Origin: Coriobacteriia bacterium
GTDB lineage: Bacteria; Actinomycetota; Coriobacteriia; Anaerosomatales; SLCP01
Assembly: GCA_007125735.1 (NCBI GenBank)
Contig: SLCP01000200.1
Span: forward strand, 1-21,723
Direction of reading: 5' to 3'
Length of the DNA stretch: 21,723 nt
In this document: one piece after another, positions 1-6,076 of the stretch
Layout of the letters: each line of letters begins with the position of its first letter
How positions within the stretch are numbered: the stretch's first letter is position 1
Program-made: the position numbers and the translations under genes
The notes under the pieces: generated by a model
Seen by the model: the letters and a program-made list of their open reading frames with translations, nothing else
Database searches by the model: none
Told to the model about the DNA's origin: nothing

Positions 1-123
1 AAAGGCCTCCGATGCGTTCGACGCCTCGCCGACCACCTCGACGCCGCCCACCTCTTCGAGCAGGAAGCGCAACTCAGCTCGTGCGGGAGCCTCGTCATCA
101 ACGACGAGAGCCTTGATCGTCAT
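1..123 (-). CDS. LytR/AlgR-type response regulator, N-terminal fragment
   Basis: Only the first 41 residues are in the window; the gene continues past the left edge. The protein starts MTIKALVVDDEAPARAEL, which is the opening of a receiver domain: a beta strand followed by the acidic pair (residues 9-10) that binds Mg2+ next to the phosphorylated aspartate. The sequence 'DDEAPAR' right after the first strand is typical of the LytR/AlgR group, which carries a C-terminal LytTR DNA-binding domain; that domain is outside the window, so the class is inferred from this signature and from the partner. The ATG lies 26 bp inside the end of the upstream LytS-type kinase gene, so the two are probably translationally coupled and form one two-component system. 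Confidence 0.85.
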   Translation of the reverse strand, partial: MTIKALVVDDEAPARAELRFLLEEVGGVEVVGEASNASEAF

Positions 124-1423
124 CAGCGCCTCCCTCCCCGATGCCGTCGAGAACGATGGTCAGGAGCACCCGCGTACCGCTTCCCGGAGGGCTCTCGACC
201 GTCAGTCCCGACCCCGGACCGTAGTGGCCCTTGAGCCTATCGTCCACGTTTTTCAATGCGATGCCTAGCCCTTTGCCGAATCCAGGCTCCAGAACGCGGG
301 GGACGTCGGCCTCCGCTATACCCTGCCCGTCATCGGTGACCTCCACCTCTACGTGACCGTCGATCACGCGGGTCGCGAGCCCGACGTGCAGAACGCCCTC
401 GGCTCTCATACCATGCTGCACGGCGTTCTCGACCAGTGGCTGGATGGCGAAGGCCGGCACCAACACATCGGACAGGCGCTCGTCGAGGTCTTCTTCGATC
501 TCCAGGCGTTCACCGAAGCGCGCTCGCTCGAAGGAGAGGTACGTACGCACGTACTCGATCTCCTGCTCGAGAGGCACGAGGTCGTCCGAGGCCTCGAGGG
601 TGCGCCGATAGAAGCGGGCGAAGTCGCGCAGGAGTCCGCGGGCCTTCTCCGGGTCGGTCCGGATGAGCATCGCGATGGTGTTGATCGTGTTGAAGAGGAA
701 GTGCGGGTGGATCTGCGCCTGAAGCGCCTTGAGTTCCATCCGGCACGCGAGCTCGGTCTGCCGCTCCAGCTCGGAGAGCTCGAGCTGCGTGGAGAGCAGG
801 CGGGCGAGGCCCTCGGCCATCGCGACCTGGGTCTCGTTCAGGAGCCGTCGGTGCGTGTAGTAGAACTTGAGCGTGCCCACCGCGGACCCTCGCATCTCCA
901 GCGGGACGACTATGGCGGACTTGAGCAGGCAGTTGGGGTGGGCACAGCCGATCTCGACCTTGCTCTCGAGTATCCGGTGCTCGTTCTTCTCGAGCGCTTC
1001 CCGCGTGGCTCGCGTGAGTATCGGTCCCCCGACCGCGTGGTGGTCCTCCCCCAAGCCGGCGAAGCCGAGGATGCCCTGCGTGTCCGTTATCGCCACGGCG
1101 GCGGCTTCGGTCTGCTCGAGCGCGAGGCGACACACGGCTCCGGCGCTCTCCTCGGTGAGCCCTTGCCTCAAGTGGCCGAGGCTCGCGTTGGCGATCTCGA
1201 GGATGTGGTGCGATTGCATCGCCTTGAGGTGGTCAGGGCGGCTGATCCAGCGGGCCACAACGCTGCCGACCGCGATGATCGTGAGTCCCACGAGTGCGCT
1301 GCTCAGCACCCAATCGGGTGCGGCGACCGTGACGAGCGTCCACCCCGCGACCACAGCCAGCACCGTGGCTGCGAAGAGCAGCAGCGTATCGAAGACTATG
1401 GTGCGCCTCGGCGTCACCGTCAT
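98..1423 (-). CDS. LytS-type sensor histidine kinase with GAF domain
   Basis: The 441-residue membrane kinase is predicted to phosphorylate the LytR-type regulator encoded just downstream (26-bp overlap). Order of parts: two membrane helices (about 10-33 and 39-60), a GAF domain (about 75-215), a His_kinase domain with the phosphoacceptor motif QIHPHFLFNTINTI (His239), and a HATPase domain with N-box QPLVENAVQHG (328-338), DDGQGI (364-369) and GKGLGIALKNVDDRL (from 384). The GAF part has a DHH motif at 127-129 and two cysteines spaced CX4C (160 and 165) followed by SAIVVPLE, an arrangement found in LytS/BtsS relatives. The usual multi-helix 5TMR-LYT sensor is absent; only two helices remain. 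Start is ATG, 9 bp after the GNAT stop codon. The signal is unknown. Confidence 0.9.
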   Translation of the reverse strand: MTVTPRRTIVFDTLLLFAATVLAVVAGWTLVTVAAPDWVLSSALVGLTIIAVGSVVARWISRPDHLKAMQSHHILEIANASLGHLRQGLTEESAGAVCRLALEQTEAAAVAITDTQGILGFAGLGEDHHAVGGPILTRATREALEKNEHRILESKVEIGCAHPNCLLKSAIVVPLEMRGSAVGTLKFYYTHRRLLNETQVAMAEGLARLLSTQLELSELERQTELACRMELKALQAQIHPHFLFNTINTIAMLIRTDPEKARGLLRDFARFYRRTLEASDDLVPLEQEIEYVRTYLSFERARFGERLEIEEDLDERLSDVLVPAFAIQPLVENAVQHGMRAEGVLHVGLATRVIDGHVEVEVTDDGQGIAEADVPRVLEPGFGKGLGIALKNVDDRLKGHYGPGSGLTVESPPGSGTRVLLTIVLDGIGEGGADDDQGSRR

Positions 1424-1432
1424 CCACCCCCG

Positions 1433-2263
1433 TCACTCGCCGGACACGTCGCGAATGAGAAACTGGAGCTTCCCGGGCAATTCGCGCAAACCTGCCCGCG
1501 CGTAGAGCGCGCGCGACACGACGTTCTCGCGTTGCGTGCACAGGCTCACCGTCGCAGCACCCGTCCGCTCCAGGTATCCGAGCGCCTCCGCAAGGAGGGC
1601 CGCCCCTACTCCGCGACCGCGCGCACCTGGTGCGACGGCAAGGCGGCCGAGGGTGGCGCTGTCACCGATGACCGTGGCCAAAGTATAGCCGATGGCCGCG
1701 CCGTCCTCCTCGGCCACCATGAGCCGGTCCTCGACGAAGTGGCGCGCGAGCTTGTCGATGTCGTAGCGCCAGAAGTCGTTGAAGCATGCCGCATCGACCT
1801 CGAGCAAAGCTGCGAGATCAGCGGGGAGCGGAGGCCGGATGCGCACTCCGGGCGGGAGAGCCGCCGGTGCGACCGGCGTCTGCCTGCTGACGCGCCTGAG
1901 CACCACGATGTCTTCGAGGGGATGCATGCCGGCTGCCCGGTACGCCGGTGCGACCTCCTCGGCGACGAGCGGACTGAGGAGGCTCGTCATCTGCTGATCA
2001 CGCACGACGTGCATGAGCCGGTCGACGAGTGCCGGTATGCGGTCGGCAGCGCACCAGGCGCCTCGCATCGCGACGATCGCCAGGTGCTCCCTCCACCGAT
2101 CCAGCACCGCACACTCGCCGCTCGACGAGACTTGCAGACGCCACGGTGCCTCGGTGCGGAACGCCTCGAACTCGGCGAGCGAGCCGAAGAGGCGGGCGCG
2201 CTTGGCCATCGGCCAGATGCGTCCCGCTTCGTCGTTGCGCGCGGGATGAAGATCGAGACTCAC
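1433..2263 (-). CDS. GNAT family N-acetyltransferase
   Basis: The protein has 276 residues if started at GTG 2263, whose codon overlaps the TSUP stop (GTGA) and which has GGAGG about 10 nt upstream; an ATG at 2209 (258 residues) is possible but has a poorer ribosome binding site. The C-terminal half (about 139-276) is a GNAT fold with the acetyl-CoA pyrophosphate loop RLAVAPGARGRGVG (208-221) and the later strand with the QRENVVSRALYARAGL segment. It should transfer an acetyl group from acetyl-CoA to an amine; the substrate cannot be read from sequence. The N-terminal 120 residues look like a divergent first lobe, as in two-lobed GNATs, with no acetyl-CoA loop visible. Position between TSUP and the LytS kinase does not define its role. 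Confidence 0.85.
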   Translation of the reverse strand: MSLDLHPARNDEAGRIWPMAKRARLFGSLAEFEAFRTEAPWRLQVSSSGECAVLDRWREHLAIVAMRGAWCAADRIPALVDRLMHVVRDQQMTSLLSPLVAEEVAPAYRAAGMHPLEDIVVLRRVSRQTPVAPAALPPGVRIRPPLPADLAALLEVDAACFNDFWRYDIDKLARHFVEDRLMVAEEDGAAIGYTLATVIGDSATLGRLAVAPGARGRGVGAALLAEALGYLERTGAATVSLCTQRENVVSRALYARAGLRELPGKLQFLIRDVSGE

Positions 2264-3033
2264 AACGCCGCGACCTCCGTCGCCGCGAGCACGGCACCGA
2301 CGATCACGAGCAGAACGGCGAAGCCGACACGCAAGCCTCGGTCGCTCGCCGCCGATGCGAGTCGGGCGCCGAGGATGGCACCGGGAACGGCTCCGGCCCC
2401 AAGGCCGACGGCAAGGACAAGGTCCACGTGACCGAGCCACCAGTGGGCGAGCGCCCCCGGGATGGCGAGGACGGAGATCGCGACGAGACTCGTACCCACC
2501 GCCTCCTTCATCGAATACCGGAAGTAGCGGTGAAGGATGGGCACGAGCAGCACGCCTCCGCCCAGCCCGAGGAATCCCGAGTACATCCCCGAAGCGATTC
2601 CAGTGAGCACGACCGCGAACGGTCTCGGTTCTGCACGCACCGATTCCTGACGGCCGTGAGCGTCTTCGTCCGTACGAGGACGTCGCACGATGGCGACCGC
2701 GCCCCAGACGATGACGACTGCGGTGACGAGCATGACCGCGGTGCCACCCGCTGCCGCGGATCCCCGCGCGCCCACGAGAGCGCCGAGAGCGCCCCACACC
2801 CCGATCGCCAGACCGGTGCGGACGTTCGCGAACCCGGAACGCACGTGCGTCGCAGCCCCCGCCAGGGCGCCCGGGATGAGCGCGAGCAGCGGCGTCCCGA
2901 CGGCGACGAGAGCAGGATAGCCGAGGAGCAACCGAACCGCCGGAGTGGTGAGCACGCCGCCTCCGATGCCGAACATCCCCGCCAGCACGCCGGCACCGAG
3001 GCCGACCGCCACACTTGCGGCGATCGCCGTCAC
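2260..3033 (-). CDS. TSUP (TauE/SafE) family membrane transporter
   Basis: A 257-residue integral membrane protein of the sulfite exporter TauE/SafE family, members of which move small sulfur-containing or organic anions. The family's internal duplication is visible: GMFGIGGGVLTTP near the N-terminus and GFLGLGGGVLLVPIL about 140 residues later, each opening a bundle of hydrophobic helices, with a short charged loop (RRPRTDEDAHGRQESVRAEPRP) between the halves. I chose GTG 3033, which overlaps the stop of the upstream glycosyltransferase gene (GTGA) and has GAGGA just upstream; the frame stays open to 3159 but that would overlap the neighbour by about 130 bp. Substrate unknown; no sulfur metabolism gene adjoins it. 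Confidence 0.9.
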   Translation of the reverse strand: MTAIAASVAVGLGAGVLAGMFGIGGGVLTTPAVRLLLGYPALVAVGTPLLALIPGALAGAATHVRSGFANVRTGLAIGVWGALGALVGARGSAAAGGTAVMLVTAVVIVWGAVAIVRRPRTDEDAHGRQESVRAEPRPFAVVLTGIASGMYSGFLGLGGGVLLVPILHRYFRYSMKEAVGTSLVAISVLAIPGALAHWWLGHVDLVLAVGLGAGAVPGAILGARLASAASDRGLRVGFAVLLVIVGAVLAATEVAAL

Positions 3034-4280
3034 CAGTCCTCGCCGCTCCGTAGCCGCGGGAAGCGCCCCGTGATCGCAGCCCGATCGATGCGCCTCTCGC
3101 CCGTGAAGGTCGCCTTGAGCGCGACGTCTTCCCAGATCCGGTCCATCAGCATCGGCCACCTGCGCTGGAAGTCGAAGTAGTTGTGACAGTTCTCTTGGGC
3201 GTAACGCGATGCGTCACGCGTGGCGATCCGGGCGGACCGGAAGTAACGACCACCCTCCTTGCGCGAAAGGCCACGGAGCAGCGCTGTCGCGACAGCGCGC
3301 CATACCACTGATGAGGAGATGAACCGGCCGGGGTACGGCTCCATGGATTCCGGCGTGACCTGCCGCAGATCGACCTGCGATTTGGCGAACTCGATCTTGC
3401 GATGCTCGTAGATGAACCGGTAGATGTCCTGCCTGAACTGCAACGCCTGGCTCGGAAGGCGTGGGGGCTTGTGGATGATGGACCACTCTCCGTCGAGGAA
3501 GACGTCTCCCCCGTGCATCCGAGCGTTGATCACGTAATCGATGTCCTCGCCGCGCACCACCCACGGATCGAACGACACGTTGCAGTACATGTCCCGATGG
3601 AGGGCGAGACAGCCGCCGAATGCCACGGGTGAAGGCGTGATGCGCGGCGGCTTGTCGACCATCGAGAGGGCCTCGTTGAACGCGTCTTCCCGGCGCCAGA
3701 ACATGTCCGCCCAGTGAGGGTCGATGTGACGTTGGTAGTGCCCCTGCTCGTCGGTGTAGTAACCCGTCTTCGCGAGTATCGGCCGCCCGTTCTCGGCGCG
3801 TTCCCCGATACCGTAGAGCGCTTTGGATATGAACGCCGGGTCGTCGATGATCTGGTCGTCGTCGATGAAGAGCGCGGTCTCGCAGCCGAGCACTGCGGCG
3901 GCGATGAGCCCGACGTTGCGAGCGGATCCATAGCCGACGAGACTCACGCCGGAGATCATGTCGGCGAACTCCAGCTGCTCCATGCGCCGATGGAGCGAGC
4001 CGAGTTCGGCAGGGCCGAAGACGAACGCCTCTACCCCGGGTGCGTCCGCGAGGATCTCGCGTACTCGGTCCTCGGCCGCATGCTCGATGCTCGGGTCAGT
4101 GGCCGAGACGGTGACGACGACCTGCCCGAGGCCCTCGACCTCCTCGAGCGAGCGCAGGCACGCCGGCAGCGTGCCGTCGGAGTCGATCGTGGTCGGGTGG
4201 TCGTAGACCGCGAGCAGGTTGTCGGGCACGCGGTCGCGCCTCCGCGTCCAGAAGGTAGGGATGATGACGCACGGATTCAC
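3030..4280 (-). CDS. Glycosyltransferase-like protein with GT-A type DDD motif
   Basis: A 416-residue soluble protein with a Rossmann-like start (MNPCVIIPTFW), a donor-region-like segment GYGSARNVGL (about 117-126) and the acidic motif LFIDDD (D140-D142), which in GT-A glycosyltransferases coordinates the metal and sugar nucleotide. Further on are a 'VRGEDIDYVINARM' segment, resembling the catalytic ED region of family 2-like enzymes, and 'DGEWSIIHKPPRLPSQ', a conserved-looking His/Lys patch. The C-terminal ~130 residues are rich in aromatic and basic residues and match no domain I recognise. Start is GTG with GAGGGAG 8 nt upstream. Overlap by GTGA with the transporter suggests coupling. Donor and acceptor are unknown; no other cell-envelope sugar gene is nearby. 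The name rests on motifs only. Confidence 0.7.
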   Translation of the reverse strand: MNPCVIIPTFWTRRRDRVPDNLLAVYDHPTTIDSDGTLPACLRSLEEVEGLGQVVVTVSATDPSIEHAAEDRVREILADAPGVEAFVFGPAELGSLHRRMEQLEFADMISGVSLVGYGSARNVGLIAAAVLGCETALFIDDDQIIDDPAFISKALYGIGERAENGRPILAKTGYYTDEQGHYQRHIDPHWADMFWRREDAFNEALSMVDKPPRITPSPVAFGGCLALHRDMYCNVSFDPWVVRGEDIDYVINARMHGGDVFLDGEWSIIHKPPRLPSQALQFRQDIYRFIYEHRKIEFAKSQVDLRQVTPESMEPYPGRFISSSVVWRAVATALLRGLSRKEGGRYFRSARIATRDASRYAQENCHNYFDFQRRWPMLMDRIWEDVALKATFTGERRIDRAAITGRFPRLRSGEDW

Positions 4281-4330
4281 GGATTGGGCTCCCTCTCAAG
4301 CTCGCTGCCTGTCGAGACCGAGCCGTACTG

Positions 4331-5032
4331 CTACGATTCTAGCGCTTCCTCATCCCCATGCACACGCACTCCGCACCGCTCGAGCGAGGCCCGCAGCACT
4401 TCGGTCGGGCGCGAGCCGATAATCAGCTCGTTGCAGATAAGCGTAGCCGGCGTCGCATCGATTCCCAGATGGAGGGCGACATGCCGGAACTGGTGGAGCC
4501 GGTCAGCGTAGCGGTCCTCGTGAAGCGCGGCTGTCACGATCTCGGTATCGAGCCCGCTCTCGCGGGCCAACTGAAGCAACACTCCTTCATCACCGATGTC
4601 GAGCCCTCTACCGAAATAGGCGTGGAAGATCTCACGGTGGACTGTCCTGTGGAGCGCATCGCCTTCGTCGCGGGCGACCTCGGCGACACTGAGGGCCTTG
4701 TGCGTGTTGGGGAGGAAACCGGGGACGGTGAGGGGCAGACGTTCCTTCTCGGCGGCCCTGATGAGGTGGTCGTGCACGCGATCCGAGTGGCCCTCGGCCT
4801 CGAGTTCGCTGATCTGCCACCCCTCCTCGGGCATGTCGGGGCGCAGCTCGAACGGTACGAGAACCATCTCGAAGTCGATCTCGCTCGCGAGCGAGTCGAT
4901 GCGCGACTGGTCCAGATAGCAAAACGGACAGGCGTAGTCGAAGAAGACGAGCACCCGCGGACGTTCTTCTGTCGCACCGTGTTCTGTAGCGCCGTGTGCG
5001 TGCTCCTCGCCGCGGTCCCGATTCTCCTCCAT
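4331..5032 (-). CDS. DsbA/FrnE-like thioredoxin-fold oxidoreductase
   Basis: A 233-residue protein of the DsbA superfamily, FrnE/2-hydroxychromene-2-carboxylate isomerase-like branch. The first strand leads into FFDYACPFCYLDQSRID with the CPFC redox pair (Cys35, Cys38); the long helical insertion follows, and a cis-proline region is seen in GIDATPATLICNELIIGSRP (the Pro after Ala-Thr). No signal peptide or membrane helix is present, so it should be cytoplasmic, as for FrnE. The N-terminus before the fold is hydrophilic and His/Glu-rich and contains a duplicated HGATE unit. Start ATG has GGGAGC 3-4 nt upstream and lies 8 bp after the AmrS stop; the frame is open further upstream but would run into amrS. 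It may reduce, oxidise or isomerise a partner; the partner is unknown. Confidence 0.87.
   Translation of the reverse strand: MEENRDRGEEHAHGATEHGATEERPRVLVFFDYACPFCYLDQSRIDSLASEIDFEMVLVPFELRPDMPEEGWQISELEAEGHSDRVHDHLIRAAEKERLPLTVPGFLPNTHKALSVAEVARDEGDALHRTVHREIFHAYFGRGLDIGDEGVLLQLARESGLDTEIVTAALHEDRYADRLHQFRHVALHLGIDATPATLICNELIIGSRPTEVLRASLERCGVRVHGDEEALES
4967..4996 (-). repeat. Two-copy 15-bp tandem repeat in the dsbA-like gene
   Basis: Two adjacent 15-bp units (4967-4981 and 4982-4996) differ at only two positions and encode the repeated HGATE segment in the His-rich N-terminal tail. It looks like a recent in-frame duplication within a disordered tail. Confidence 0.75.
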
Positions 5033-5040
5033 GTTGCTCC

Positions 5041-6054
5041 CTACTCGACGATTCCGAGGTCGACGCCGCAGGCAACACACGATCCCTCGCTCGTGGCCTG
5101 CTTGATTATGGTGTACCCGTCGCGCACGACCGCGCGAGCGCCACACGATGGACAGATCGTGTCTTCTGCTCCCGGCTTCGAAACGTTGCCGAGGTACACG
5201 AACGCCAGTCCCTCCTCGGCCCCGATCCCTGCGGCGCGCTCGAGCGTGGCAAGCGGGGTCGGATCGAGGTGCGCGTAGTCGAGATACGGCATGAACCTGG
5301 TCACGTGCCAGGGAGTCATCGTGCCGAGGGACCCGGCGATGAAGCGAGCGATCGCTCGCAGCTCATCGTCCGAGTCGTTGACGGTGGGGATGACGTTGGT
5401 CACCACCTCGGTGTGCATGCCCCACCGCTTCTTGGCACGGACCGCAGCGTCGAACACGGGCGCGGGAGAGCGGACGTGACAGAGCTGGCGATACGTTTCG
5501 TCGGTGGCGCCCTTGATGTCTACGCGCCACACGTCGATGACCTCACCGAGGTAGTCGAGGCCCTCCTCGGTGACGTAACCGTTGGTCACCATGACGGTGT
5601 AGAGTCCTGCCTCACGGCACGCGGCTGCTGTGTCGCGCACGTACTCCGCCCAGATCACCGGCTCGTTGTACGTGAAAGCGACCCCCGCACACGCGCCGTC
5701 GAGAGCGAGCGTGACGACCTCCTCGGGTGAGAGCACCTGCAGTCTCACGTTCTCGTCGCCGGGACCGGCTCTGCTGATGCGCCAGTTCTGGCAGTGGCCG
5801 CACGCCATCGTGCACCCGACGCTACCGAGCGACAGTGCATTCGTGCCCGGGTGGAAGTGGAACACCGGCTTCTTCTCGATCGGGTCGATCGCCACGGAAG
5901 AGACGCAGGCATACGTGGTCGCGATAAGCGTGCCCGAATCGTTGCGACGCACACCGCAGACACCGGTGCGTCCGGGCGCGATCAGGCACCGGTGTGGGCA
6001 GAGATCGCAGCGGAGGCGTCCTCCGTCGCTATGCCACAGGTCCGCCGTACGCAT
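5041..6054 (-). CDS. amrS: AmrS-like radical SAM enzyme (AmmeMemoRadiSam family)
   Basis: A 337-residue radical SAM protein related to pyruvate formate-lyase activating enzymes. The SAM-cluster motif CTMACGHCQNW (Cys81, Cys85, Cys88; CX3CX2C) is intact. Before it is a Cys-rich start, CDLCPHRCLIAPGRTGVCG (Cys16, 19, 23, 33), characteristic of AmrS proteins; the C-terminus has a CPSCG...CVACG zinc-ribbon-like tail. In many genomes AmrS is encoded with AMMECR1 and Memo domain proteins; neither is in this window. ATG 6054 has GGAAGG 10 nt upstream and follows the cyclase-fusion stop by 22 bp; upstream in-frame sequence belongs to that gene's complementary frame. It is probably cotranscribed with the GGDEF fusion and the DsbA-like gene. 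Its substrate here is unknown. Confidence 0.85.
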   Translation of the reverse strand: MRTADLWHSDGGRLRCDLCPHRCLIAPGRTGVCGVRRNDSGTLIATTYACVSSVAIDPIEKKPVFHFHPGTNALSLGSVGCTMACGHCQNWRISRAGPGDENVRLQVLSPEEVVTLALDGACAGVAFTYNEPVIWAEYVRDTAAACREAGLYTVMVTNGYVTEEGLDYLGEVIDVWRVDIKGATDETYRQLCHVRSPAPVFDAAVRAKKRWGMHTEVVTNVIPTVNDSDDELRAIARFIAGSLGTMTPWHVTRFMPYLDYAHLDPTPLATLERAAGIGAEEGLAFVYLGNVSKPGAEDTICPSCGARAVVRDGYTIIKQATSEGSCVACGVDLGIVE

Positions 6055-6076
6055 GTCGCCAGAACCTTCCGTCTGC

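Noticed and set aside
353..2431. Long open frame of 692 codons on the plus strand
   Set aside because: It is antisense to the LytS-type kinase, the GNAT gene and part of the TSUP gene, all with clear family motifs. Its translation shows no domain and has the Arg/Glu/His-rich make-up typical of antisense frames in GC-rich DNA.
2264..2797. N-terminal extension of the GNAT protein
   Set aside because: It overlaps the TSUP coding sequence by about 530 bp and is Arg/Gly-rich; the GTG at 2263 with GGAGG upstream explains the start.
4281..4348. Possible promoter TAGAAT before the glycosyltransferase-like gene
   Set aside because: The hexamer lies at the end of the upstream gene, lacks the TG of an extended -10 and has no -35; support is too weak to list.
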